64,000 bases of DNA from positions 62,001 to 126,000 of the forward strand of contig NZ_BMUL01000019.1 in NCBI RefSeq assembly GCF_014650175.1, read 5' to 3'. The notes beneath the pieces are model-generated. The model searched no databases, was not told where the DNA came from, and saw nothing but the letters and a program-made list of their open reading frames with translations. Below are positions 22,253 through 31,611 of the stretch, piece by piece. The DNA comes from Streptomyces termitum (lineage in GTDB: Bacteria; Actinomycetota; Actinomycetes; Streptomycetales; Streptomycetaceae). Each line of letters opens with the position of its first letter. Within the stretch, counting starts at the first letter, position 1. The position numbers were made by a program, and so were the translations under genes.

Positions 22253-23709
22253 CAGAGTCCGTATTCCTTCCAGCGGCGGTCCACCAGGGCCGCCGTCGCC
22301 GGGTCGGACTCCACCATGTCCGGCCAGCCGCCGTCCCGGGTGTAGCCCTCCTCCGGCAGCTTCTTCGTCGCGTCGATGCCCGCCTTGCCGCCCCAGAACT
22401 GCTGGTAGGAGGCGTGGTCCAGATGGTCGACCGGGCCCTCGACGACCGTGAGGTCGCGCGCGTAGTCGGTGTTGCCCAGCGCCCGCCAGGACACCTCGTG
22501 CAGGTCGTGCACGTCGCAGTCCTTGTCGACCACGATGATCAGCTTGGTCAGCGACATCATGTGCGCGCCCCAGATGGCGTGCATCACCTTCTGCGCGTGC
22601 TTCGGGTACTTCTTGTCGATCGACACGATCGCGCAGTTGTGGAAGCCGCCCGACTCCGGCAGGTGGTAGTCCACGATGTCCGGCACGATGATCTTGAGGA
22701 GCGGCAGGAAGAAGCGCTCCGTCGCCCGGCCCAGCGGCCCGTCCTCGGTCGGCGGCCGGCCGACCACGATCGACTGGAGCAGCGGACGCCTGCGCATCGT
22801 CACGCAGTCGATCCTCAGCGCGGGGAACGGCTCCTGCGGCGTGTAGAAGCCCGTGTGGTCGCCGAAGGGGCCCTCGGGCAGCATCTCGCCCGGCTCCAGC
22901 CAGCCCTCGATCACCACCTCGGCCTGCGCCGGGACCTGGAGCGGGACCGTCTTGCAGTCCACCATCTCGATCCTCTTGCCCTGCACGAAGCCCGCGAAGA
23001 GGTACTCGTCGATGTCGCCCGGCAGCGGCGCCGTCGAGGCGTACGTCACGGCCGGCGGGCAGCCGAAGGCGATGGCGACCGGCAGCCGCTCACCGCGCGC
23101 GGCGGCGACCGCGTAGTGGTTCCGGCTGTCCTTGTGGATCTGCCAGTGCATGCCGATGGTGCGCCTGTCGTGGCGCTGGAGCCGGTAGAGGCCCAGGTTC
23201 CGCACGCCGGTCTCGGGGTGCTTGGTGTGGGTGAGGCCCAGGTTGAAGAAGGAGCCGCCGTCCTTCGGCCAGGTGAAGAGCGCGGGCAGCCGGTCGAGGT
23301 CCACGTCGTCACCGGTCAGGACGACCTCCTGGACCGGGGCCGCCTCCTGCTTCACCTTCTTCGGCGGCACGTGGACCATCGAGCCCAGCTTGCCGAATGC
23401 CTCCCGGACGCCCACGAAACCGTGCGGCAGCTCGGGCTTGAGCAGACCGCCGATCTTCTCGCCGATCTCCGCGTACGACTTCAGACCCAGCGCCTTGAGC
23501 AGGCGCCGGTCCGTGCCGAACACGTTCATCGCGAGGGGCATCGAGGAGCCCTTCACGTTCTCGAAGAGGAGCGCGGGCCCTCCCGCCTTGTTCACCCGGT
23601 CGACGATCTCCCCGACCTCCAGGTACGGGTCGACTTCGGCCTTGATGCGCTTGAGGTCGCCTTCACGCTCCAGAGCCCTGAGCAGCGAGCGGAGATCGTC
23701 GTAAGCCAT
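22252..23709 (-). CDS. mqnL: UbiD-family menaquinone biosynthesis decarboxylase (MqnL-like)
   Basis: A 485-residue decarboxylase. AYDDLRSLLRALEREGDLKRI is the N-terminus, GDHTGFYTPQEPFPALRI carries conserved catalytic-region residues (EGPFGDHTG; about 280-290), and the C-terminal VVDKDCDVHDLHEVSWRALGN is typical. It needs prenyl-FMN, supplied by the coupled UbiX-type enzyme. In futalosine-pathway bacteria it removes the carboxyl group before ring methylation. It is divergent from the PLDc_N gene with 90 bases between starts. Confidence 0.92.
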   Translation of the reverse strand: MAYDDLRSLLRALEREGDLKRIKAEVDPYLEVGEIVDRVNKAGGPALLFENVKGSSMPLAMNVFGTDRRLLKALGLKSYAEIGEKIGGLLKPELPHGFVGVREAFGKLGSMVHVPPKKVKQEAAPVQEVVLTGDDVDLDRLPALFTWPKDGGSFFNLGLTHTKHPETGVRNLGLYRLQRHDRRTIGMHWQIHKDSRNHYAVAAARGERLPVAIAFGCPPAVTYASTAPLPGDIDEYLFAGFVQGKRIEMVDCKTVPLQVPAQAEVVIEGWLEPGEMLPEGPFGDHTGFYTPQEPFPALRIDCVTMRRRPLLQSIVVGRPPTEDGPLGRATERFFLPLLKIIVPDIVDYHLPESGGFHNCAIVSIDKKYPKHAQKVMHAIWGAHMMSLTKLIIVVDKDCDVHDLHEVSWRALGNTDYARDLTVVEGPVDHLDHASYQQFWGGKAGIDATKKLPEEGYTRDGGWPDMVESDPATAALVDRRWKEYGL

Positions 23710-23799
23710 ACGGGCAAGTATCGGTCACCGGCTAGGCTGGGCATGTCACCGGGGCCGCCTCGACGCGCCCCCGCCACCGCTTCCAGGGGGCTGTCCCAC

Positions 23800-24225
23800 A
23801 TGCTCAGGGCGCTGATGTTCATCCTGCCGCTGGCGCTGCTGATCTATGCCTTCATCGACTGCCTGAACACCCCCGAGGACGAGGTCAAGCACCTCCCCAA
23901 GGTGGTCTGGGTGCTCGTCGTCCTCCTCTTCCCGCTGGTCGGCTCCATCGGCTGGCTCGCCGCAGGCAAGGAGCGCCGCCGCGCCGGGCGGGGCGGCTGG
24001 GTCGCCCCCGACGACAACCCCGAGTTCCTGAAGTACCTCTCCGAGGAGAAGCGGAAGCGCGACGGGAACGCCCCCGGGGCCGGGGACTCCCCCCGGGACC
24101 AGGACGCCCCCAAGGACGAGGACGTCCTCAAGGACTGGGAGGCCGACCTGCGCCGCCGCGAGGAGGAGCTCAAGCGGCGCGAGGGCGGGGAGGCCCGGGA
24201 GGACGGCGAGGAGAAGGGCGCCTGA
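23800..24225 (+). CDS. PLDc_N domain membrane protein
   Basis: A 141-residue protein with two N-terminal helices (LMFILPLALLIYAFIDCL, then VVWVLVVLLFPLVGSIGWLAAG), which is the PLDc_N (phospholipase D nuclease N-terminal-like) domain, followed by about 75 charged residues ending in an E/R-rich coiled coil (EADLRRREEELKRREGGE). There is no catalytic HKD domain. AGGGGG lies about ten bases before the ATG. The stop overlaps the next ATG by one base (TGATG), so it is coupled to the LysR gene. Function unknown. Confidence 0.8.
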   Translation: MLRALMFILPLALLIYAFIDCLNTPEDEVKHLPKVVWVLVVLLFPLVGSIGWLAAGKERRRAGRGGWVAPDDNPEFLKYLSEEKRKRDGNAPGAGDSPRDQDAPKDEDVLKDWEADLRRREEELKRREGGEAREDGEEKGA

Positions 24226-25097
24226 TGGAGCTGCGCCTCCTCGCGACCTTCGAGAAGGTCGCCGAGGTCCTCTCCTTCACCCGCGCCGCCGCCGAACTCG
24301 GCTACGCCCAGTCCAGCGTGACCGCCCAGGTCAGAGCCCTGGAGACGTCCCTCGGCGCCGAACTCTTCGACCGGCTCGGCGGCCACATCCGGCTCACCCC
24401 CGCCGGTGAGCGGCTGCTGCCCTACGCGCGCCGCATGGCCGAGCTCGCCGGGGAGGCCCGGGAGGCGGTCACCGCCGGGGAGGCGGCCGGGACGATCTCC
24501 GTCGCCACCATGGAATCCCTCTCCACCTACCGGCTCCCGCCGCTCCTGGAGTACGTCCACCACCGCCACCCGGGCATCCGGCTCTCGCTGCGCCCCACCC
24601 TCGGCGACGCGGCCCGGGAGGCGCTGCGCCGGGGCACCTACGACCTCGGGTTCCTGATGGAGGCCGAGACCTCGTACGAAGGACTGGAGACCGAGGTCCT
24701 GGGGCCCGAACCGCTCGTCCTGGTCGCCGCCCCCGGCCACCCGCTCGCCGCCCGCACCGCGCTGACCACGGCCGACCTGGCGGGCACCGCCCTCGTCGGC
24801 ACCGAGCCGGGCTGCGCCTACCGGGACCTCTTCGAGGCCGAGCTGGCCCCGTGGCGGCCCGGCTTCCTGGAGTTCGGCACCGTCGAGGCGAGCAAGCGGG
24901 CCGTCGCGTCCGGGCTCGGGATCGTGCTGCTGCCCCGCGTCGCCGTCCGGGAGGAACTGGCCGCCGGGACCCTTGCGGCCCTCGACTGGGAGCCGCCCTT
25001 CACCCTCTTCACCCAGCTCGCGTGGCGACGGGGGAAGCGGCTTCCGGCCCACGTGCGGCTGTTCGTGGAGCAGGCGCGGCGGCTCGCCCGAGAGTGA
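24225..25097 (+). CDS. LysR family transcriptional regulator
   Basis: A 290-residue LysR protein: MELRLLATFEKVAEVLSFTRAAAELGYAQSSVTAQVRALE is the N-terminal winged HTH and the remaining 200 residues the substrate-binding-like co-inducer domain (ISVATMESLSTYRLPPLLEYVHHRHPGI). The last 89 bases overlap the 3' end of the divergently placed DMT transporter gene on the other strand. It may control that transporter. The effector is unknown. Confidence 0.93.
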   Translation: MELRLLATFEKVAEVLSFTRAAAELGYAQSSVTAQVRALETSLGAELFDRLGGHIRLTPAGERLLPYARRMAELAGEAREAVTAGEAAGTISVATMESLSTYRLPPLLEYVHHRHPGIRLSLRPTLGDAAREALRRGTYDLGFLMEAETSYEGLETEVLGPEPLVLVAAPGHPLAARTALTTADLAGTALVGTEPGCAYRDLFEAELAPWRPGFLEFGTVEASKRAVASGLGIVLLPRVAVREELAAGTLAALDWEPPFTLFTQLAWRRGKRLPAHVRLFVEQARRLARE

Positions 25098-25929
25098 CCC
25101 GCAGGCTCGCCAGCACGATCAGCGGCACGCCCAGCGCCTGCACGAGCCCGATGTGGTGCCCGTACACCGCCCAGTCGACCAGCATCGCGACCGCCGGATA
25201 GGTGAAGGCCAGGACCGCGATCTTCGCGGTGGGCAGCTCGGCGTACGCCGCGTACATGAGGACGTACATCAGGCCGGTGTGGATCAGGCCCAGACCGGCC
25301 AGCCAGCCCCAGCCCGCGCCGAGCCCCGAGACCGCGCCCGGGTCGGCGAAGGGCAGCAGCAGCGGCACCCCCGCCGCCACCTGCACGAGCGCGATCAGGT
25401 GCGGCCGCACCCCGGTGATCCTCCGGGTGACGACCGTGGCCAGCGCGTACAGGACGGCGGCGGCCAGCGCGTAGCCGAGGCCGGTCAGCGAGGCCGCGTC
25501 GCCCGGCCGGACCCCCGACACCAGCACCAGCCCGGCGAAGGCCACCGCCAGCCAGCCCAGCTTCCCCGCCGGGATCCGCTCCCGCAGGAACAGGGCGCTC
25601 AGCAGCACCAGGAAGAACGGCTGCGTGTGGTAGACGACCGTGGCCAGCGAGATCGAGGTCGCCGCGTACGCCTCGAAGAGGAGGACCCAGTTGAAGACGA
25701 CGAACGCCCCGCCGAGGACCGCCAGGCCGAAGGTCCGGCGGGTGAAGCCGTGCCCGGTGAGGTAGCCCCGCGCCAGGCTGTACAGGCCGAGCGCCGCCGC
25801 GCCGAAGAGGCAGCGGAAGAACACCACCTCGAAGGGCGACGCCCCGGACTCCACGACGAAGACGCCGAGGGTGCCCGACAGCACCATGGCGAGGGTCAGT
25901 TCGACGGTTCCCCTGGTCTCGTTTCTCAT
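25009..25929 (-). CDS. EamA/DMT-superfamily transporter
   Basis: A 306-residue membrane protein with ten predicted helices in two EamA repeats (about residues 8-140 and 150-285). I start at ATG 25929; the frame upstream to 26385 is not coding-like. It probably exports a small metabolite or amino acid derivative. It overlaps the LysR gene tail to tail by 89 bases. The last 30 residues, Ala/Pro/Arg-rich, are encoded in the overlap. Confidence 0.85.
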   Translation of the reverse strand: MRNETRGTVELTLAMVLSGTLGVFVVESGASPFEVVFFRCLFGAAALGLYSLARGYLTGHGFTRRTFGLAVLGGAFVVFNWVLLFEAYAATSISLATVVYHTQPFFLVLLSALFLRERIPAGKLGWLAVAFAGLVLVSGVRPGDAASLTGLGYALAAAVLYALATVVTRRITGVRPHLIALVQVAAGVPLLLPFADPGAVSGLGAGWGWLAGLGLIHTGLMYVLMYAAYAELPTAKIAVLAFTYPAVAMLVDWAVYGHHIGLVQALGVPLIVLASLRVTLGRAAAPAPRTAARGPEAASPVATRAG

Positions 25930-26128
25930 GCCCCCGACGCTACGAACGGGCCCCGGGCCCGGTCCACGCGCCGCCGGGGCGTCCTGCCGATGCCCCCATC
26001 GGCGGAACCGATCGGGCCGGTCCGACCGGAAAGAAAACGGGAGCGGAATACCCGCGCGCGACGGGCAGTTGGCACGGGGGCACCCGCCGTCACACGCGCC
26101 GCCGCGCGCCCAGCAGACCGGAGCAGAC

Positions 26129-26746
26129 ATGACCACCGACACCGGAAGCGGCGCGGACCGCTCCTTCCTCTTCGTCCTCGGCAGCTCCCGCTCCGACGGC
26201 AACTCCGAACTCCTCGCCCGCGAGGCCGCCGCCCACCTCCCCGCCGGTGTCCCCCGCCGCTGGGTCGACCTCAACCGGCTCGACCTGCCCGACTTCCAGG
26301 ACGGCCGGCACGAGGACGGCCACCGGCTCGGCGAGGTCGAGGAGGAGCTGCGGCGGGCCACCGTCGAGGCCACCGACGTCGTCATCGTCTCCCCCCTCTA
26401 CTGGTACACCCTCTCCGCCCAGACCAAGCGCTACCTCGACCACTGGTCCGGCTGGCTCAACGTGCCGGACTCCGACTTCAAGGAGCGGATGGCCGGCGGC
26501 ACCCTGTGGGGCGTCACCGCCATGGCCCACGACGAGCACGTCGTCGCCGACGGCCTGACCACCGCCCTCCACCACTCGGCCGCCTACCTGCGGATGCGCT
26601 TCGGCGGCGTCCTCACCGGCACCGCCTCCCGCCCCGGCCGCATCCGCGCCGACGAGGCCGCGCTGACCCGCGCCCGGACCTTCTTCCAGCGCGACGCCCC
26701 GCTCGCCCTCTTCCCCTACGAGGAGACCGCCGGCCTCGCCGTGTGA
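26129..26746 (+). CDS. Flavodoxin-like fold NAD(P)H-dependent oxidoreductase
   Basis: A 205-residue protein beginning after a GGAG site. RSFLFVLGSSRSDGNSELLAREAAAHL contains the FMN phosphate-binding loop (GSSRSDGNS), and TDVVIVSPLYWYTLSAQTKRYLDHW is the second flavin-binding loop of the NADPH-dependent FMN reductase/WrbA group. It probably reduces quinones or other acceptors with NAD(P)H. It is divergent from the DMT transporter gene, with a 199-base AT-poor intergenic stretch in which no clear operator is seen. Confidence 0.88.
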   Translation: MTTDTGSGADRSFLFVLGSSRSDGNSELLAREAAAHLPAGVPRRWVDLNRLDLPDFQDGRHEDGHRLGEVEEELRRATVEATDVVIVSPLYWYTLSAQTKRYLDHWSGWLNVPDSDFKERMAGGTLWGVTAMAHDEHVVADGLTTALHHSAAYLRMRFGGVLTGTASRPGRIRADEAALTRARTFFQRDAPLALFPYEETAGLAV

Positions 26747-26842
26747 CCCGGGACCGCAACACCTCCGCAACGAAGCCCGCACACCCCTCCAGTTCCCAAC
26801 TCGCCCCGGATATTCTTGAGTTGACTGCGACGGGGGTGGCGG

Positions 26843-28903
26843 GTGGACAGAGAGCTGTACGGCCGCGAAGCGGTGCTGGAACCGGGCGGCCTCGCCGCCC
26901 GCCTCATCGGCCTCGGGCCGTACGGCCACGGGCGGGTGCCCTTCGAACACGGCGAGGACCCGCCCGTCACCGTCTTCACCGGCGGCCGCGGCATGGGCAA
27001 GACCGTCCTCCTCAAAGAGGTCCGCAACCGCTACCGGGGCTTCACCCCGCTCGCCCTCCTCGACTGCGCCGCCGTCGAGGAACCCGCCGACCACGGGCCC
27101 GGCTGGACCCCGCTCACCGGCGCCCTCGCCGAACTCGCCGTCCAGCTCGGACAGCGCGGCGAGGCCGTCCGGCCCGTCCCCTTCCCCCGGCTCTCCCTCG
27201 CCCTCGTCGCCGTCGCCTCCGTCGGCTGGACCCGCGAGGACGACGAGCGGGCCCGCCGCGACCTCCAGCGCCTCGGCCCCCTCCTCGCCACCGTCGACGC
27301 CGGCCGGGCCGCCGCCGCCTCCTGGGTCGGTAAGGTCCTCGCCAAACTCGCCGGCACCGCCGCCGACGCGGGCGTCCCCTTCGCCGGACTCATCGCCGAG
27401 GCCACCGTCGAAACCGTCGTCGAGGAGTTCTTCAGCCGCTTCAAGAAGGCCCCCGAGGACTGGTTCGGCGGCTACCGCACCGCCGGTGGCCGGGGCCGCG
27501 CCGGACTCCAGCAGCTCGCCGTCGACTTCGGCCAGGGCGGCCCCCGCCGCGAGGAGGCCGAGTCCTTCCTCGTCCTCACCCTCACCGAGGACCTCCACCG
27601 CGCCTACACCGGACTGCGCCGCGGCACCCGCGTCGGCAGGCCCCTCATCCTCCTCGACAACGCCCACGCGCCCGTCGGCCGCGCCCTCGTCGAACCGGTC
27701 CTGCGGGCCCGCGCCACCGGCCGCCGCGACCACACCGTCCTCCTCACCGCCTCCCGCGCCCGCGACCACGAGGCCCTGCGCCACGCCACCCGCGCCCGGC
27801 TGCCCGAGACCGCCCACCAGGCACCCTGCCCGCGCACCGACCGCGTCGGCTCCGGCCTCCTCGCCGTCGAACTCCCCCCGCTCACCCCCACCCAGACCCG
27901 CGCCGCCCTCGACCGCCACGACCCCGCGGGCCGCACCCCCGCCACCCTCTCCCGCGCCGTCCACCGGCTCACCGGCGGCCGGCCCCTCGGCGTCGACCTC
28001 CTCGCCCGCGCCGCCGGCGAGGCCCCGCCCGCCGCCCGCGCCACCCTCACCCCCGGCGACCTCCTCGACCTCACCGTCGAACTCCGCGAGGACGCCGCCC
28101 CCGTGCCGGTCGCCCCCGCCCTCCTCGCCGCCCTCCTCCCGGTGCCCCGCACCGGCCCCTACACCGTCCTCGCCGCCGCCCACGACGAGGAGTCCGCCCG
28201 CCGCCTCGCCCAGGCCCGCCTCCCCGGCGAATCCCTCGACGGCGACGTCGCCCTCCGCGTCCGCGACCTGCTGCGCGCCGAGCACTGGACCGAGCACCCC
28301 GGCCACTTCGTCGGCGACCCGCTGCTGCGCGCCCTGCTCCTGCACCGGCTCCGCTTCGAGGACGACGACCACCCCCACCACGCCGCCTGGCGCGCCGTCC
28401 ACGAGACCCTGCGCCGCCACTACGGCCCCCAGCCCGGCCCGTACCGGCTCCACCACGACCTCGCCCTCGGCACCACCGCCGAGGCCGTCGCCCACCTCCG
28501 GCTCACCTTCCCCGAACCCGACGTCCTCGGCTGGCTCGGCCGCCTCCGCTTCATCGCCGCCGCCCCCTACCCCCGCGACAGGGGCCGCACCGGACCCGAC
28601 CCGCGCCGGGCCGTCGCCCTCGGCCAGACCCCCGCCCCCGACCTCCCCGGCGGCCTCGACCCCGACGCCGCCGAACTGCACCTCTCCCTACGGCGCCTGC
28701 TGCACGCCGTATGGCTGCTCACCGATCCGCTCGCGCTGCCCGACGAGGAGGTCGCCGACCGGCTGGCGCACGAACTGCGCCGGCTCTCCGGCCGCCACCT
28801 CACCGGCAGCGGTCCGCTGTGGGACGCGGCCGGACAGTGGCCGCGGGACATCCGCGCCTGGCGGGAGCTGTCGCTGCCGCCCGGCCGCGAGGACGGAGAC
28901 TGA
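26843..28903 (+). CDS. P-loop ATPase (STAND-like), first gene of a two-gene unit
   Basis: The 686-residue protein starts at a GTG preceded by a G-rich site. A Walker A GGRGMGKT is at about residues 48-55 and Walker B-like PLILLDNAHAP at about 269-279, followed by a helical region with VHRLTGGRPLGVDLLARAA, which is the winged-helix-adjacent style of STAND/AAA signalling ATPases. The last 250 residues are helical with conserved W-W spacing. No transmembrane helix. It is tightly linked, 3 bases apart, to a membrane-anchored periplasmic-binding-fold protein. TATTCT at 26811-26816 may be its -10. I do not recognise a named family. Confidence 0.75.
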   Translation: MDRELYGREAVLEPGGLAARLIGLGPYGHGRVPFEHGEDPPVTVFTGGRGMGKTVLLKEVRNRYRGFTPLALLDCAAVEEPADHGPGWTPLTGALAELAVQLGQRGEAVRPVPFPRLSLALVAVASVGWTREDDERARRDLQRLGPLLATVDAGRAAAASWVGKVLAKLAGTAADAGVPFAGLIAEATVETVVEEFFSRFKKAPEDWFGGYRTAGGRGRAGLQQLAVDFGQGGPRREEAESFLVLTLTEDLHRAYTGLRRGTRVGRPLILLDNAHAPVGRALVEPVLRARATGRRDHTVLLTASRARDHEALRHATRARLPETAHQAPCPRTDRVGSGLLAVELPPLTPTQTRAALDRHDPAGRTPATLSRAVHRLTGGRPLGVDLLARAAGEAPPAARATLTPGDLLDLTVELREDAAPVPVAPALLAALLPVPRTGPYTVLAAAHDEESARRLAQARLPGESLDGDVALRVRDLLRAEHWTEHPGHFVGDPLLRALLLHRLRFEDDDHPHHAAWRAVHETLRRHYGPQPGPYRLHHDLALGTTAEAVAHLRLTFPEPDVLGWLGRLRFIAAAPYPRDRGRTGPDPRRAVALGQTPAPDLPGGLDPDAAELHLSLRRLLHAVWLLTDPLALPDEEVADRLAHELRRLSGRHLTGSGPLWDAAGQWPRDIRAWRELSLPPGREDGD

Positions 28904-28906
28904 CCC

Positions 28907-30439
28907 ATGCTCGACCGGCTGCGCCGCCGCCTCTTCTGGACCCCGCGGCAGAAGTTCCTCACCCTCTTCGTCGCCCTCGCCCTCGTCGCCGGCCTCGGCG
29001 GCTACGGCCTGAGCCGCTACCTGGCCCCCGAGGACCGCTCCTGCGCGCCCGGCGTCGCCCGCCCCTCCGGCAGCACCGAGTGCGTCGGCGTCAACGGCAC
29101 CGGACACGACTTCCGCGTCCCGTCCCTCACCGCCGTCACCGCCGCCATCGGCCGGGAGAACGCCTCCCTCAAGGACGGCGAGTACGCCACCGTCGCCCTG
29201 CTGCTGCCGATCACCGCCGCCGACCACGGCACCCAGGTCAAGATCCTCCGCGAACTCCAGGGCGCCCACGCCTACCAGTACCGGGCCAACCACGAGTCCA
29301 ACAGCGAGACCCCCAAGATCCGGCTCGTCCTCGCCAACACCGGCAACCGCAACGCCCACTGGCGCACCGTCGTCGACCGGCTCACCGCCATGACCGGCGC
29401 CCCCGACCGGCTCCGCGCCGTCTCCGGCGTCGCCACCTCCTCCGGCGAGGTCCGCGACGCCGTCACCGCCCTCACCGGCGCCGGGATCGCCGTCGTCGGC
29501 ACCACCATCACCGCCGACGACCTCGCCAACGGCCCCGGCCGCGACCGCTACCCCGGCCTCGCCCGGGTCTCCCCCACCAACGGCGACGAGGCCGACGCCC
29601 TCGCCCACTTCGGCAAGGTCGACGCCGCCCGCGCGATCCTCGTCCAGGACTCCCGCACCGGCGACCACTACATCGACACCCTCCGCTCCGCCTTCGCCGC
29701 CTCCCTCAAGGGCGCCCCCTACGAACCGCAGCTCTACACCTCCCCCGCCGACAACACCCAGGAGGGCACCACCGCCAACACCTTCCGCCAGATCACCCAC
29801 CTGATCTGCGACACCCGCGCCGAGACCGTCTTCTTCGCCGGCCGCCACACCCAGCTCCGCCAGTTCATCAACGCGCTCGGCGCCCGCGGCTGCACCGAAC
29901 GCTCCTTCACCGTCCTCACCGGCGACGAGGGCTCCTACCTCGGCACCGACGACAAGCTCGACCGCACCGTCCTCGGCAAGCGCCTCACCGTCCGCTACGC
30001 CGCCCTCGCCCACCCCGACGCCTGGCAGCCCGCCCCCGGCCGGCCCGTCCCCGCCACCGGCGGCTCCACCGTCGCCTACCGCACCTTCCTCACCGACATC
30101 GCCCGCGCCGACCCCAAGCCGGTCCCGCTCCACGACGGGCAGGCGATCGTCGCGTACGACGCCATGGCCACCGCCGTCCACGCCATCCGCCAGGCCACCC
30201 CCGCCGACGCCCCCTACCCCGCGCTCGCCGACGTCGGCACCCAGTGGCCGCAGGTCAAGGGCTCCCTGCGGGTCCAGGGCGCCAGCGGCTGGATCTGCCT
30301 CGACAACCACGGCAACCCCTACAACAAGGCCGTCCCCATCGTGGAGCTCGCCCCCGACGGCACCCAGCGCTTCGTCCAGATCGCCTGGCCCCGGGGCACA
30401 CCCCCCGCCACCTCCTGCCTGCCGCCCAAGAAGGACTGA
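28907..30439 (+). CDS. Membrane-anchored periplasmic-binding-fold (ANF receptor/ABC substrate-binding-like) protein
   Basis: A 510-residue protein. A basic N-terminus and one helix (FLTLFVALALVAGLGGYGLSRYL, residues about 17-39) anchor it, with no lipobox cysteine. The extracytoplasmic part is a type I periplasmic-binding fold similar to branched-chain amino acid binding proteins: YATVALLLPITAADHGTQVKILRELQGAH, VVGTTITADDLANG, and ARAILVQDSRTGDHYIDTLRSAF. No ABC permease or ATPase of the transport type is nearby. The gene shares its transcript with the cytoplasmic ATPase, so a sensor pair is the simplest reading. Confidence 0.75.
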   Translation: MLDRLRRRLFWTPRQKFLTLFVALALVAGLGGYGLSRYLAPEDRSCAPGVARPSGSTECVGVNGTGHDFRVPSLTAVTAAIGRENASLKDGEYATVALLLPITAADHGTQVKILRELQGAHAYQYRANHESNSETPKIRLVLANTGNRNAHWRTVVDRLTAMTGAPDRLRAVSGVATSSGEVRDAVTALTGAGIAVVGTTITADDLANGPGRDRYPGLARVSPTNGDEADALAHFGKVDAARAILVQDSRTGDHYIDTLRSAFAASLKGAPYEPQLYTSPADNTQEGTTANTFRQITHLICDTRAETVFFAGRHTQLRQFINALGARGCTERSFTVLTGDEGSYLGTDDKLDRTVLGKRLTVRYAALAHPDAWQPAPGRPVPATGGSTVAYRTFLTDIARADPKPVPLHDGQAIVAYDAMATAVHAIRQATPADAPYPALADVGTQWPQVKGSLRVQGASGWICLDNHGNPYNKAVPIVELAPDGTQRFVQIAWPRGTPPATSCLPPKKD

Positions 30440-30468
30440 CACCGCGTCCGGGAGGGGACCGGTGGAAC

Positions 30469-30516
30469 CGCCGCCGCCCCCGGCCCGGGAGGGGACCCGG
30501 GGCGGGGGCGGCGGCG
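30469..30516. terminator. Bidirectional terminator
   Basis: CGCCGCCGCCCCCG (30469-30482) pairs with CGGGGGCGGCGGCG (30503-30516), with further GC pairs inside, between the ATPase unit and the convergent cytochrome c genes. Confidence 0.7.
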
Positions 30517-30531
30517 TGGTGCGGGCCGGGG

Positions 30532-31611
30532 CTAGACGCCCGCGTAGGAGTGCTTGCTGTTCACGAAGATGTTCACGCCGTAGTAGTTGAAGAGGAAGCA
30601 GCCGAAGGCGATGAGCGCGATGTACGCGGCCTTGCGGCCCTTCCAGCCGGCGGTGGCGCGGGCGTGCAGGTAGGCGGCGTAGCCGACCCAGGTGATGAAG
30701 GACCAGACCTCCTTGGCGTCCCAGCCCCAGTAGCGGCCCCACGCGTCGCCGGCCCAGATGGCGCCCGCGATGATCGTGAAGGTCCACAGCGGGAAGACCG
30801 CCGCGTTGACCCGGTAGGCGAACTTGTCGAGGGTCGCGGCGGCGGGCAGCCGCTCCAGGACCGAGCGGGCGAAGCCGCTGGGCGTGCCGCCGCCGGCCAG
30901 CTTGCTCTCGTACGAGTCGCGGAACAGGTAGAGCAGGGTGGCGACCGCGCCGAGGTAGAAGACGGCGCCGCAGAAGATGGCGGTGGAGACGTGGATCCAC
31001 AGCCAGTACGAGTCGAGGGCCGGGACGAGCTGGTCGCTGTCGCTGTAGAGCCAGGTGGTGGCGAGGCCCAGGTCGAGCAGGACCGTGGTCACCAGGGGCA
31101 GGCCGATCCAGCGGACGTTCTTCTTCGCGACCAGGAAGCCGAGGTAGGCGCCGACCGCCACCGTGGAGAAGGTGGTGGAGAACTCGTACATGTTGCCCCA
31201 GGGGGCGCGCTGCACGGCGATGGCGCGGGAGATCACGCCGGCCGCCTCGATCAGGAAGCCGAGGGCGGTGAGGGAGACGGCGATCCGGCCGTACAGGTCG
31301 CCCTTGACGGTGCCGCCGGCGGCACCGGGGCCGTCCGGGACGTCGCGGGTGCCGGCGGCGGACCGGGTGATGACCTCGGGCCGGTCCAGGACGGCGGTCC
31401 CGCCGGCCTTCTTGACCTGGACGGACACGGTGGCGGGCGCGGTCTTCGACGGCGTCAGCGCGGCGGCGGTGCGGCCGACCTTGCTGCGGCTGCCGAACAC
31501 CCACTCGGCGATGTGGGCGAGGAAGGCCAGGGTGTAGACGGCCATCGAGGAGTAGACGAGCGTATTGCTCATCTGCGCCAGGCTCGCGTTGGTCTCGGCG
31601 GCGAGGATCAC
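30532..31611 (-). CDS. ccsB: c-type cytochrome biogenesis protein CcsB (System II haem handling)
   Basis: The 359-residue membrane protein carries the WWD haem-handling signature WGRYWGWDAKEVWSFITW at about residue 288-305 and conserved histidines in WLWIHVSTAIF and in LHARA. With ResB it moves haem across the membrane and ligates it to apocytochrome c at CxxCH sites. A cytoplasmic loop of about 70 residues after the first helix is a known variable region in actinobacteria. The GTG start overlaps the resB stop (GTGA). Confidence 0.95.
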   Translation of the reverse strand: MILAAETNASLAQMSNTLVYSSMAVYTLAFLAHIAEWVFGSRSKVGRTAAALTPSKTAPATVSVQVKKAGGTAVLDRPEVITRSAAGTRDVPDGPGAAGGTVKGDLYGRIAVSLTALGFLIEAAGVISRAIAVQRAPWGNMYEFSTTFSTVAVGAYLGFLVAKKNVRWIGLPLVTTVLLDLGLATTWLYSDSDQLVPALDSYWLWIHVSTAIFCGAVFYLGAVATLLYLFRDSYESKLAGGGTPSGFARSVLERLPAAATLDKFAYRVNAAVFPLWTFTIIAGAIWAGDAWGRYWGWDAKEVWSFITWVGYAAYLHARATAGWKGRKAAYIALIAFGCFLFNYYGVNIFVNSKHSYAGV

